Source of the DNA: Colletotrichum lupini
Taxonomy: Eukaryota; Ascomycota; Sordariomycetes; Glomerellales; Glomerellaceae
Assembly (NCBI RefSeq): GCF_023278565.1
Contig: NC_064680.1
Span: forward strand, 2,232,001 to 2,296,000
Length of the DNA: 64,000 nucleotides
Direction of reading: 5' to 3'
In this document: piece after piece, positions 11,264 to 23,489 of the stretch
How the letters are laid out: each line of letters begins with the position of its first letter
Numbering within the stretch: position 1 is the first letter of the stretch
Position numbers and translations under genes: made by a program
Notes under the pieces: generated by a model
What the model was told of the DNA's origin: nothing
Database searches by the model: none
What the model saw: the letters and a program-made list of their open reading frames with translations, nothing else

Positions 11264-14173
11264 GCCGTGAAGTGTCTCGATATGTCGAGGTTTTGTGATG
11301 GCTGCCGTACGTAGTACACTCCCTTGGCTGGAGAGACTGGAGAGGACGAAGCTAGGTTAGCAGTCCAAGGACGTGCTCTCCGTATGTACAGCCAAGACAC
11401 TGGGCCGACATTGTAGTGTATGTACGCTATGATTGGCTTTGCAGAGAAGAGGAATAATGCATGGGCTGAATGCATCTAGAAGCAAAATAGGAGCAGGAAT
11501 GGTATGTTCTACCTTAGAAAATGGGTGGAGTGAAGGGACAGCTGCCCGTAAGCCGCAGTTCGCCTCAAGCGGCCCGTTTAATTTGAGCTGGGGGCCGTTT
11601 GAAGGAGCAAGCAAGTTCGAAGAGTCTTGTACATAGGCAAGAGTACCACCCATACCGACCTTACCTTTAGCAAAGGCTCCTCAGCAGTAACTACTTGCCT
11701 CGAGACCAAATGGAGCAGGAAAGAGCCCATGAGCCTCGAGGTACCTTAGTTACTTGGGTGGTTCCTGCTTGTCATGGATGAGGATAATCTTCCAGGTTGT
11801 CAGGCACGTCCCTACCTACCTACCTTACCTTAGATGCCTCGGGCGGAACATACCTAGGTAAGAACGTTCCCATGCAAGTCAACACTCCAGTATTGTTACC
11901 AAATATGTACTCTGCATTTCCTCTATTTCCCCTACCAAAGTACTTGCTTCATAATCACTTGGTACCTCTTCCGCTGTGTGCTCGAGCGAGCTTCTCGACC
12001 TCCTCTGCCACATCGACAGCTCATCTGCTCCACATCACCACATTCGTGCCTCTCCTATCATCCACCCTTGACCTGTTCACCCAAAGCACAATAATTCGGA
12101 CGTTTGAAACGAGCTGAGATGTTTCCGGTATCATCGGGTCTTCAGGGCCCTAGTGCCTACCTACTTCAAGCTTCAGTCACTAACCTGGAAGGTAGCATGA
12201 TCCACAGAAATCGGCACCAATGCTATTCTCGCTGACGGTATTGAGAACCACCGTCGCCGCAACTTCACCATGGCGCCTGTATGTGCAACCAAGCCGTTGA
12301 CAGCCCTCCGGGTTGTTCAAAGTTCGAACAGCCTGCCGCGCCTGCTTTGCCTCGTGCTATCCGTACGGGCCTGTACGGGTATTGCGGTGATGAAATAGCA
12401 TGGCATGTTTGTACCACCTACACGCGCATGCAGGACTCTGCACCACATTCGCCATTCATCGCTGCGCTCCTCCTCATCGGTGTTGGACAGGGAAAAAAGA
12501 CAAGGGCCCTGGTCCAAGGCTAAATGTCTTCCGGTTCTGGTACTTCGTCTCTTCAGAGCAAACCATACTCACAACCAAAGTTCATGTCGTCGACCTGCAG
12601 ACTACCTAGACAGTTTTCTCTGCAGCGCTTGACGAAGCTACTCACCGAAAACTAGCTCACACCCTTCAGGGCCGTGACATGATATCTAGGTATGTGCATG
12701 ACCGTTCTTGATGAGGGAAAGGGCTACGACAAGAAGGAGAAGACAAGGGATGCTGCTATCATTGATTCACGGCTCGGATGATAATGTGCCATGCAACATC
12801 CAGAGGCTTCCTGACGTTTGTGCTGGGCTGCCTGGCGAGGGTGAGACAGAGACAGCTTGTGTCATGGTCCCTTTCTCGGAGGTGGTGGCATAGTGGGGAA
12901 CTGCTTCTTGCGCTCCCTCGTCCGTTCGTCCACGGTCCAAGGTCCCCTGCCTTGGGATATGGAGGGGTCGTTGCTGCTACGATGGAGGGGCAATCAATTC
13001 TGGCTGAAAGACATCCCACCTCCCACCTGCGCCGTTGCCGGCTTACCATTTGCTATTACAGCCAGATACGATATCGCGCGACCTGAGGGACGAGAAACAG
13101 CCCAGAAAGGAATCAAGTGTTTCCCAGCATCTATTGGCCGCTCATCTGCGGAAACCACGGCATCTCTCTGAGGTATCTCCGAGTCAACATGAACTTGCTT
13201 GAGCAATATGTTTCAACACAATGGGCTTCCCAAGTTGGGCGGCAATGAAGAGGCAGAGAAGGCATCAAAAGGCAGCGCTCGGAAGTCAGGAGAGACAAAG
13301 GAAAAGTAAAGATAATGAACGCTCGCCATCCTATCTAAGGCATATCCCGAAGCGCCTTTAATGAGCTTTTCCTATCAAGCCTTGGACTAGCTTGGCCATG
13401 TACCCTCATCGCTGTCATTTTCGTCGCGGACCACTCTTGGGCAAGTTGGAATCGACCTGCCCACTTCGCACCACACGTAGTGACACCCTACCCGTATCAC
13501 AACTCTCCACTTCCTGATCGATGGCGCGTTCACACTCACACTCACTCTTACCACTCTCCGGAGTCTACGCTACCCAGTCGCTCTAGTAGATTTTTTCTTC
13601 CTTATTTTTCTCTTCTCGCCTCTGCTACCTCCATGACCCCTGGCCATACACAGTTGATACTCTGTACCTAAGGTATCTTATCACCTTCCTGCACGCCGTC
13701 TGCCAGCCTGCTTTCGTGATTTCATGCCTTGTCTTACTCTCCACCCCCGGCGAGCCGAGCTGGACTAGCCTGCCATTCTCTTTCCCACACTCTTTTCTCA
13801 CACACCTCAGTTCAGTCCCGATGGGTACGAAGTAGCACACCTCCTCACCCCTCCACGACCCCTCGGTCAAAATAAGGAACCGGTACCTAGTAACTCCGTT
13901 GTCTTAGCAGCTCCAATACAATCTCCACGTACCCTCAGCACCTTGTCTACCTTTGCATGCTAGCCAACCTAACCTTACCGTTGTTTTTTACCACCTGCCA
14001 CTTGTTCGTGTCTCACACCCCTCCTCTCTCGCTCACACTCAGTCTACTCTCCGGGATCCGACCCCAAAATTTTCTTCTGCCAACCTAGATACAGACAGAC
14101 TCATATCATTGCTTTCCAACCCGCCCAGAAGACCTTCTTAACCCGCCTGTTCCTCCCCTCTCCTCTCTTCACA
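11264..14173. other. Gene-poor stretch, second part, and aprt promoter
   Basis: No supported gene. It holds several TACCT/AGGTA-type repeats (11741-11750, 11811-11860, 13664-13675). From about 13940 to 14173 it becomes strongly pyrimidine-rich, as expected for the leader of the following adenine phosphoribosyltransferase gene. Confidence 0.55.
11811..11860. repeat. CCTA/CCTT repeat and TACCTAGGTA palindrome
   Basis: CTAC/CCTA units repeated at 11811-11831, continuing into CCTTAC, then a perfect 10-base palindrome TACCTAGGTA at 11851-11860. It belongs to the dispersed intergenic palindrome class seen at several places in this window. Confidence 0.7.
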
Positions 14174-14922
14174 ATGTCCTCCGAACAACTCCCCCTCTCA
14201 AACGACGCCTCTGCGGCTACAATCAACCCTTTGGCCGCCCACCCCATCCGCCCTCAAGATGCCCAGGGACGACAGCCCGCCGCCGCCTCCGCCGCCTCCC
14301 CCGAACTCGCCAGTGGGAAGGTGAAGCTCACGGGCGCTCTGCGTCACTTTGCTGATTTCCCTATCAAGGGAATCGACTTTGTCGACATCATGCCCCTCTT
14401 CCTCGACCCCACCGTTCACCAGACTCTCGGCGATGCCCTTGAGTTGCAGGTCAAGGAGGCTTTCCCGACTCTTCCCGACGTCATTGTCGGTCTCGACGCC
14501 CGTGGTTTCCTTTTTGGCCCCGGCATGGCCCTCCGCCTCAGCACCAGCTTCGCCCCGGTGCGCAAGCAGGGCAAGCTGCCCGGCCCGTGCGTTACCGCCG
14601 AGTACCAGAAGGAGTACGGCTCCGACTTCTTCCAGATGCAGCAGGATGCCATCAAGCCTGGCCAGAAGGTTCTGGTCGTCGATGACATTATTGCTACTGG
14701 TAAGCTACATACTCTGTGCTGAAATGCGCAACATTCCCCCGAGGCTAGATCGTACAGGTCCACTGACACGAAATAGGTGGTTCCGCAAAGGCTGCGGCCG
14801 ACCTCATCAACCAGCTCGGTGGCGAGATTGTCGGCTATCTCTTCATCCTAGAAATTCCCGGTCTGAACGGCCGTGAGAAGCTCGGCGACACCAAGACCGT
14901 CATCCTCCTCGAAGACGCATAA
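14174..14922 (+). CDS. APT1: Adenine phosphoribosyltransferase
   Basis: Purine salvage enzyme making AMP from adenine and PRPP, cytosolic. Exons 14174-14699 and 14777-14922 give 223 residues. The first 45 residues are a low-complexity Ala/Pro/Ser extension beyond the usual core. The core then starts with RHFADFPIKGIDFVDI. Conserved pieces include the GLDARGFLFGP flexible-loop region and the PRPP-binding motif VLVVDDIIATGG near residues 169-177. The intron (GTAAGC donor, branch site CTGAC, TAG acceptor) cuts inside that motif. Chosen start: first ATG, after a CT-rich leader. Confidence 0.95.
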
Positions 14923-16445
14923 AGGACACTGTGGGAGTGGACCGTATGGGCCTTTCATAGAAGCCCGATGATCAGCACATATCTTCGATGGGCGGGCTGT
15001 TGTCTCCGATTCAACTTGGCACGGCCTGAGCTCTCGAAAGTACATAGATACCTGTCTTGGGATGACAGGCTTTGATACCAACCAAAAGAGGTGTCAAGAT
15101 CAACGAAAAGTGGTCTCTTTCCTTGGAATCTGATCTATTTCGATTTCCTTACACAAGGACACGCGCGAAGAGTGACATCGCGTCGGCGTTTTGGGTTACA
15201 AAAAGTTGGATGGCAAACTGATTGGAGAGATGAGAACACATAGACGATATGAGATGAAAAGACTCGGGTTTGAACCCGGAGTCGAATTGGCGCGTTCGCG
15301 TTCTTAACAACGCGAACGCCCTCAAATATAATGACGAGCAAACACCAGCATAAACTTTCGCCAATGTGCCCATACCCAATGTCTGTGGTTTGAAGTCGCC
15401 GGTAGGTACTCTTGAAGGCTCACTCTCATCTAAATGCTTGATATGCATGTCTGAGACAAGCTCGCGGGGTCGTATAAGTCGTGTAAGTTGAGGTTGATTC
15501 GTCCGGATCAGGAGGCACGGTGAGTTTGTGCAGAAACACCTGCAAGCTAGGCTGAGAAGATGGGAGCAGCATCCATAGATACTTTGTGAGTCACATTGAT
15601 ATTACGCGAAATGCTTGAGATTCCGGGAATGACCTCAGTTCATTGCCAGTACCTGACCTACCTTATATACTGAGCCGGCGACTTACTTAAGAAGCTCTTT
15701 AGGGTAAGTGATACCCGATTTCACTACAAGATCCTATATCTCTCTGGTAGGATTCACATTGACTTCCAGGCTGATGAAGTCTCCTTTTGAGACAGCGAGT
15801 CCCTTCGGCGAGGCCCGTATGCGGACAGCAAGAGAAGCGGGGGCCCGATGAACCAGACCATTCCACGGATCGTCGACCCGGATCTACCAGCACAATACAA
15901 CACAACCACTACGACATTGACAAGCTCCAACCAGCTCGCAGTTTAAGCAGCAAACAAAGAGGCGGGACGAAGGCGCCATCAGAGAGGGAAAAAAGGCGTG
16001 CTGATCCATGATGTCACAACCTGTCGACCGCAACCCCTCAATTGCTTCTAGGTACAGTCGTTCGGGATGACCCCACTGCGTTTCTACACGCGAGAACGGC
16101 AGCTAGGCGGGCACGAGCGGGTAGTCTCCCAAGTTTCTAGACATCCATGTTGAGATCGTACTTGATTGTCACCGAATTGGGATAGTTGTCTTGTTTGGGG
16201 AGCCACGGCGTGCGTTGCACGGAACGTGGTTGCTAAGCGGTTTCCGCGTGTAATTAATAAGCTGTCTTGAACTCTCGGAGGAACGACGTCCAACGGAGGC
16301 GGGGTTGCTTGGAGTTTATAAGCTACGAGACGGGCAAACTTCTTCATATTTGTAGACTCTTTTTTTGGCATCGTCTTACTGCCTTTCGACGTATTGAATC
16401 CTTTTCATCAGACACAGATATTGCTAAATTGACGAACCATCTAAC
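14923..16445. other. Intergenic region with two strong hairpins
   Basis: 1.5 kb without a supported gene. The first 400 bases are the aprt 3' flank and hold a tandem pair of inverted repeats (annotated separately). The remainder shows only short frames. Confidence 0.55.
15261..15319. repeat. Tandem pair of perfect or near-perfect hairpins
   Basis: Hairpin 1 at 15261-15283 pairs GACTC with GAGTC and GGGTT with AACCC, with one unpaired base. Hairpin 2 has 11-base perfect arms (15292-15302 and 15309-15319) around a 6-base loop. They are separated by 8 bases. Hairpin 1 read on the minus strand contains a GGGTTCAAACCC T-arm-like string, but neither strand folds into a tRNA: there is no matching acceptor or D arm and the loop sizes are wrong. 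Confidence 0.7.
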
Positions 16446-17830
16446 ATGACTGTCAAAATCTTTCTGTAAGCATGCCCATAGTGTCCATGCTCTCTCAAAA
16501 ATCCCAAAGCTAATGTATAAATCAGGACGGGCGTCACAGGTGCGAAGTGACCTTTATTTCCGACATGCAAATGCCCGAGGCCAACGATTTATTTGATTTT
16601 CTTGCTAACACAAATGGTCAGGCTACATTGGCGGCGACGCCTTTTACGCCCTTTACGAGAAACACCCGGAATACGAGTACGCACTCCTCGTGCGCAATGA
16701 AGAGCGTGCCGCTCCCGTGAAGAAGGCGTATCCCAAGGTTCGCATAGTACTCGGCGATTTGGAGGACGCGAGCGTAATCGAAAAGGAGGCGGCTGCTGCT
16801 GATGTAGTTATTCGTATGTTGCTGTCCGTTTCATGCTTCTCCCTTACACACATTTCAAGAAAAGTGTCGTTGACTGAGGAGCGAAAATGCGATGGGATCA
16901 GAGGCTAACAATGAGGGACTAAGACACCGCTGGGTCTGCTGATGATGAGCCATCCGCAAAAGCCATCGCAAAGGGGCTGGCAGAGGGACACACGCCTGAG
17001 AAGCCAGGCTTCTGGCTTCACATCTCGGGTACCGGTATCCTGCAATGGGTGAGACACACACACAGAGAGAGATATTCTTCTTTTTCCAAAACCTCAGCAA
17101 ATGGCCACTAACACCCCAACCACAGTACGACATGAGGAACAAACGCTACGGCGAGGCCCCCCTCCCAGACCAAGACTACCACGACATCCGCGACATTGAC
17201 CGCATCCTCTCCCTGCCCGACGACGCCATCCACCGCGACATTGACAAGATTGTCCTCGGCAGCAACTCCCCCAGCGTCCGCACCGCCATCGTCGGCCCGC
17301 CCACAATCTACGGCCGCGGCCGCGGCCCGACGAACCAGCGCTCGATCCAGGTGCCCTCCCTCGCGCAGGCCACCCTGGAAAAGGGCTTCGCGCCCATCGT
17401 GGCGCCGGGCAAGGCCGAGTGGGACAACGTCCACGTGCACGATCTCTCACGGCTGTTTGTAAGGCTCGCGGAGGCGACGCAGGACGCGTCCAAGAACGCC
17501 GACCCGGAGATTCTGGGCCCGCGGGCGTATTACTTTGTCGAGAGCGGGACGCACGCGTGGCGCGAGGTTGCCGGGTGGGTTGCGGAGGAGGCGTTCGAGC
17601 AGGGTTTTCTGCCGGCGGCGTTGACCAAGGAGGCTACGATGAAGGAGGTGCTGCAGAGCGATGGCAAGGCGAACGCGACGTGGGGGTTCAATTCCAAGAG
17701 CAAGGCGGAGAGGGCGCGCAAGTATTTTGGGTGGGAGGCGGAGAGCAGGAGTTTGAGGGAGGATATCGCTGACACGGTTGCTTTTGAGGCCAAGAAGTTG
17801 GGCATTCAGCCCAAGGAGAAGAAGCAGTGA
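16446..17830 (+). CDS. NAD(P)-binding epimerase / NmrA-like Rossmann protein
   Basis: Extended short-chain dehydrogenase fold; the substrate is unknown. Exons 16446-16465, 16526-16539, 16622-16813, 16924-17048 and 17126-17830 sum to 1056 bases, 351 residues. The joined N-terminus reads MTVKIFLTGVTGYIGGDA, a textbook TGxxGxxGG dinucleotide loop, which strongly supports the 20-base first exon and the 14-base second exon. LGDLEDASVIEKEA and VVIHTAGSADD match the acidic residue and strand-4 region of the family. A GTGILQW segment and PPTIYGRG follow. Intron 3 ends with AAG, preceded by a CTAAC branch site. The 3' end lies only 151 bases from the convergent Sip1 gene. Confidence 0.88.
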
Positions 17831-17981
17831 AGTTGAGCGTGCTTGTCAGTTTTGATACGACATTGTGTGGGGATACTTATTGGAAAGAATGCCCTTGAAT
17901 CCGATGGAGAGTTTATTTCTTCTCGATGATTTTTATGACTAGGGGTAAGCTCACACATCGAATGGACTGAAGATGGGGCAT

Positions 17982-20900
17982 CTACACCTCCTGGGCTTCC
18001 TCGTGATCAATGGCAAATACAACCGTCATCTCAACCTCGTTGCCCCAGCCGGGGTGGAGACCCATCTCCTGCCACGCCTTCTCAATGTCGATTTCTAGGA
18101 CGCAATCGTGGTCCTTGCTGAGGGACACCGTGTGGACCGGGATCACGGAGTTCTGGATGGTGACGAGGAAGTCATCCTCGATTGTCAACTCTGGTAGCTT
18201 CGAGATGTACAGACCTGTTGTTTGGGTCTCGTCAGGATTTGCTCTTATACCTTTCAGGAAAACATCACCACCAAGTACTAACCAAAAACGCCGAGCGCCT
18301 TGAGACGAGTCTTGAGCTCAACCTTGCCGTCGTGCCGCAGCATAAAGTCGCTATTGAGTATGGCGGCCGCGCCAGTCATCTTGCCCACCAGACCCAGGTT
18401 GGCGGTCCACACCTTGCCCTTGGTCTCGCTGTCGAACCCGGAGAGCGGGTAGGCGGTGAAGATGTCGTATCCGCGCACGTCCAGCGACACCGTCAGCGAA
18501 GATGCGGCCGAGCCGGAGGACACGGGCTTGCTGACCTTGCCTGACGAGTGCGCCCGGACGACGTAGCGCATGGAGGGGAGAACGCCGGAGAAGGCGGCAG
18601 CGAGCGGGATGATCTCCGTTAGGGCGCGCGCGGAGATGTTGAAGACGCCGAGAATCGGGGTGCCCGTGACGGCGGCGCCGTGGTAGCTGCCAATCTTGAG
18701 CAGGCCGTCGTCGTCGTAGCCCGTGTAGGGGTCAATGGTCTTGCCGACGACGCTGGGCCGGAAGATGACGGTCTTGCCGCGGATCGTGGGGCCCGTCATC
18801 TGCTTGATGAGGTCCAGATCGTACTGCCCGGGCACGTCGGTGATGTAGATAGGCCCCCCGCTGACGCAGCGTGCGGCGGCGTGGAAGCCCGAGTAGTCGT
18901 GGACGGTCTGGAACATGTCCCAGTCGGGCAGGATGTTGAGATGCTGCGTGAAGAGACTGTTGTGGGCGTTTGTCCAGACGTGCCAGGGGTGGGAGGCTGG
19001 GATTTCGGGGAAGAAGTCGTCCGAGTTGCGGCAGAGGATCGCCGGCCTGTGCCGGGGCATCTGGTTATAGAACATGATCTGCGGCGTCTGCGACATGCAG
19101 GAGATGGCCTTGATGCTGAAGTGCCGGAGGGAGGATATGGTCCAAGCATCTAGGTAAGCGTCGATGAGCTCCCGGCGTGCGCTGGCCGAGACCCAGGTGT
19201 CAGTCATGAACTGGGCGTCCGTCTTCACGCCGTCGATGCCACAGTCAACGAGGAACTTGTAAAAGTCGTTATAAAACCTGTCGACATCGTCTTTGTCGAC
19301 TACGGTCATCTTGCCTCCGAGTGGTAGGTTGCGTCGCTCGGCATCCTCCCGGATCACTTCTATCGTCTTGTACTCTTGAGCAATCTTTCCGTCCGGTGAA
19401 ATGCCCGCCCAATATCCTGATACAGTCAGCATCTACTGTGCTTTGAAATGCAACAAGACGACTGACCTAGAAGAGCGTGCCAGACGGCAATGTGCTGGAT
19501 ATGCGGATGTTTCTGGCGAATGTGCGCCACGGTGGCCTTCAAGCCCTGAGGGAAAGCTTTCGGTTCAGCTTCGAACTCACACCAACCATGCTGAAACTGG
19601 CCATGCCCTCTGTAGTCGATTGTCTGCCAGTTGTCGTCAATGATGAGGCTGGAGACTTTGATATCATTCTCGGCTAGCTTGTCGACAGCGTCAAAGACCT
19701 TTTCGTCCGTGAGGCGTTGCCCAAGAGCATTCCAGGTGCCTATGAAACGCGTTAGACATTAATCAGGGGATTAGGGAGAGTTAATGGTGTGAAACGCCAC
19801 AAACTTACAGTATCCGAGTCCATCATACCAGTTCTCCATCCACTCTGGTTTAACCCCTTCCTCAATAGCCTTCATTTCGGCCAACAGCTCATTACTGGCC
19901 TTCTTCTCTTGAAGAATGTACTGTCTGGCTTGATACATCACACAGGCATTTGCGCTCTCGAAGTTGTCTCCTGTTCCAACCAAGACAGTAGCAGGTTCTG
20001 GCTTCGTACTATCGTTACGGGCCTGTGACCAGTAAGCTTTATACTCACCGAGCAGGATGGGGTCCAGCGACGAACGTGAACAGACAATTGCCCAGACTCG
20101 CCATGGCGGAAAACGGGCAGAACATGATTGCCTCCGCTTACTGCGAGGAAAACAAGATGCTTGCCCTCGGAATTCAAAAATGAGCATAGGACGCCGTCTT
20201 TGTCGAGATGAAATGAGTCTTTTCCATGGCGAGGGGCCAGCCATGGCGTCCAAATACGGATAAGAGCAAACCACCTATTCTTGTCAGCATCCCACTCCGC
20301 TAGATGAAGTTGGAACGGAGGGAAGCGAGTCCTCAAGACGATTCTGATCCTGATAGCGGGCGGGCTTCTAAAAACCAGACATACCTCAGAAACCCTCCCC
20401 AAGGCACGCCTAACGAGATGTCGGCAAACTTCGACTCATCTCCTTCAACGGCATCTATAGTAGCTTCAAGTGACCAAAGCCGAGTTCCGGGACACTGGCT
20501 CATCATCGGCTTCACTTTCCATGCAGGATTCAGATCAGACACGACGTCATCAATGCTTTCGGAAACAGTCTCAAGAATGGGCCTCGAGTTGAGCACCACA
20601 GTGCCATCACCAACGCCTAGCTCATCGCGAGTCCATCTCCACGGCTCGTCTGACGAGTGTCGGAACTTGAGTGTGAATTGGAACGATGATTTGAAAGGAA
20701 CATGAGCGGAATAAAACAACCGTCGTACATCATCTGGGACAGCTTGCAAGGTCGTCGGAGCGTCTTCGTCGGCGATGCGAGCAAGAGCAGTTTCGCTCCA
20801 GTCGGCTCCATCAATCGAGTGCCACACCGCAACCTCCCAGGATTCGCCCGCACGTGAAGCAGGTATCTCTAGGACTGCGGTGATAGGGAGACCACCATGG

Positions 20901-21043
20901 GAAATCTGCGTATATTGCCCAAGAGGTGGGTAGCTCTGGATGACGGCTTTCATGGTATCGGCGATGGTTTCTGGGGCTGGTTTTTGCTTTGAGACGAAGA
21001 GAGACTGAAAGACTTCGGCAAAGTTGTAATTGTCTGATGGCAT
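17982..21043 (-). CDS. Sip1/raffinose-synthase-like GH36 protein
   Basis: Glycoside hydrolase family 36 of the seed-imbibition/raffinose synthase type; in fungi probably an alpha-galactosidase or transglycosidase of unproven substrate. Exons (minus) 21043-20385, 20274-20076, 20022-19809, 19739-19467, 19416-18283 and 18214-17982 total 2712 bases, 903 residues, with the frame intact. Landmarks are WENWYDGLGYCTWNALG across an intron, SSLIIDDNWQ, DGVKTDAQ (candidate nucleophile Asp), and RNSDDFFP (candidate acid/base Asp). No signal peptide is apparent, so it is probably intracellular. Two donors are unusual (GTTCGT, GTCAGT). An in-frame ATG 27 codons upstream exists; 21043 is preferred because the conserved protein begins there. 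Confidence 0.88.
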
Positions 21044-21809
21044 CTTAATGTCATAAGGGTACGAACTACAAGGAAAGCGTGTAAGTGACGAGGCAATAGT
21101 TGATGAATGTCTTATTGATGGCAACTGAAGTGAGGAAAGGTAAGAGGCTTTTTCTCAGTTGCTCAAGTTGAAGTGCTGTAGCATGCTTTCATCCTATGTA
21201 GGAGTCTGTGAGACTGGCATATGCAGTGAAGTCAAAAAGGCAGTCCTGTGACCGACCTGCTGCACTAACAGCTCATCCTAAAGGTCTCAGCTGCACGACT
21301 AGGAACTTGACGCAAGAGCGGCTGTCGCCTGGCACAGGACAGGATCCGCTTAATTGGCCAATTGGCATTTGCGGACAAAAGGGAAAGGAGGATGATTCAT
21401 CGATTGAAAAGGGACAACTTTGCGCCATGAAGCGTAAACTCAAACAAGACAAGAATCGAGGTGTGAAATGCCACGAAGGCAGGCTCAATCAAGTTCTCTA
21501 AGCTAGTGTAAGCTGGTTTCTCACAATTATTCTTTAGCTGCTTCCGGGTAAAATAAGTCAATGACAAAATAAAAGATAGATTGAACACACGGTGGATCTG
21601 GTGGTGCCGGGATACTGGGGCCTCAGATTAGTTACGTACCTCCTCTGATTGGCTCTAGTTGCTGGGCCGGGGCATTCCGGAAGCCGATTTCGCGCCTCGA
21701 TTCCAAGGCACACACAGCCTTTCGAAAGGCGAAAGCTTTCTGAGCCGAAACCTCATCGAAAGATTTCATCAAACACCTCATATCACTCCCCATCCTCCAC
21801 AACTCCGCC
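21044..21809. other. Divergent promoter region between Sip1-like gene and MPP beta
   Basis: 766 bases upstream of both genes. No gene, repeat or recognisable operator was found. Confidence 0.55.
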
Positions 21810-23489
21810 ATGGCGTCCCGGAGACTAGCTTTGAACCTCTCGCAGGGGCTGCGAAGCCGGGCTGCTCTTTCCAGAGCGAGCCCAATTACCCGGGGCTTCG
21901 CTACGCCTTCCAACACCCCCTTCGGCAAGACTCAGACGACAACATTGAAGAATGGACTGACGGTATGCAATCCCAATCCACCCATCCGCTCTATGGCTCA
22001 ATTGGCCTCGAAAACCGCGTCGCGAATTCCATCTGACAATTGAGATTTAGGTCGCCACCGACTACTCGCCCTTCGCCCAGACCTCGACCGTCGGCGTGTG
22101 GATTGACGCCGGCTCAAGGGCTGAGACCGACGAGACCAATGGCACCGCACACTTCCTCGAGCACCTTGCCTTCAAGGTAGGCCAAACAGTGACGACAATG
22201 CGATGAGATACACCTGCTGATGCGAATATTCAGGGCACCACAAACCGGACGCAGCAGCAGCTCGAGCTCGAGATCGAGAACATGGGTGGTCACTTGAACG
22301 CCTACACCTCGGTTCGTTCCCGTCGACCGAAATCATCAAAATTTCCTCCCATTGACATTGAAACAGCGCGAAAACACCGTCTACTTCGCCAAGGCCTTCA
22401 ACTCCGACGTTCCCCAGACCGTCGACATTCTTGCCGACATTCTCCAGAACTCCAAGCTCGAGGAGTCCGCCATCGAGCGTGAGCGCGATGTCATTCTCCG
22501 CGAGTCCGAGGAGGTCGAGAAGCAGATGGAGGAGGTCGTCTTTGACCACCTTCACGCCACCGCCTTCCAGCACCAGCCCCTTGGCCGCACCATCCTTGGT
22601 CCCCGCGAGAACATCCGTGACATCACCCGCACCGAGCTCACCAACTACATCAAGAACAACTACACTGCCGACCGCATGGTTCTTGTTGGCGCTGGTGGTA
22701 TCCCCCACGAGAAGCTCGTTGAGCTCGCCGAGAAGAACTTCAGCGGCCTCCCGACTTCCGGCCCCCAGACCTCGGCCTACCTCCTGTCCAAACAGAAGGC
22801 CGACTTCATCGGATCTGATGTCCGTGTCCGTGACGACAACATCCCCACCGCCAACATCGCCATTGCCGTTGAAGGTGTCAGCTGGAACGACGACGACTAC
22901 TACACCGCCCTCGTCGCCCAGGCCATTGTCGGCAACTACGACAAGGCTATCGGCAACGCCGCTCACCAGGGCAGCAAGCTCAGCGGTTTCGTTCACAAGC
23001 ACGATATTGCCAACAGCTTCATGAGCTTCTCCACCAGCTACAGCGACACTGGGTAAGTAGCGTCCACGCAGTAAGGAGGAGGAATTGCTAACACATCCTA
23101 GTCTCTGGGGTATCTACCTCGTCACCGACAAGCACGACCGCATCGACGATCTCGTCTACTTCGCCCAGCGCGAGTGGATGCGCCTTGCCCGCAACGTCAG
23201 TGAGGCCGAGACCGAGCGCGCCAAGGCTCAGCTCAAGGCCTCCATTCTCCTCTCCCTTGACGGCACCACCGCCATTGCTGAGGACATTGGTCGCCAGCTC
23301 GTCACCACCGGCCGCCGCGCCAGCCCCGCCGAGATTGAGCGCACCATTGACGCCATCACCGAGAAGGATGTTATGGACTTTGCCAGCAGGAAGCTTTGGG
23401 ATCAGGACATTGCCATCTCCGCCGTCGGAAGCATCGAGGGTCTCTTTGACTACTCCAGACTCAGGGCCACGATGAAGCCCAAGTACTAA
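21810..23489 (+). CDS. Mitochondrial processing peptidase beta subunit
   Basis: Zinc metalloprotease subunit that removes presequences in the matrix. In Neurospora the homologue (PEP) is also core protein 1 of complex III. Exons 21810-21962, 22051-22176, 22234-22311, 22367-23052 and 23102-23489 give 476 residues. The N-terminus is Arg/Ser/Leu-rich without acids, a typical matrix presequence. The inverted zinc motif HFLEH sits near residue 89, followed about 70 residues on by the acidic ligand region ([15 protein letters not shown]). The M16 Gly-rich segment and the C-terminal [10 protein letters not shown] segment are present. One donor is GTTCGT. It shares a convergent 3' region with the histidine gene. 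Confidence 0.95.

Noticed and set aside
15250..15330. Possible tRNA on the minus strand
   Set aside because: A T-arm-like string and a hairpin with GTTAAG in the loop are present, but the loop has 6 bases, there is no D arm, and the acceptor ends do not pair.
22172..23002. Long frames opposite strong genes (also 6654-7388, 35388-36119, 54596-55279 and 60241-60984)
   Set aside because: They lie exactly antisense to conserved exons and arise from the GC-rich third positions of the real genes.
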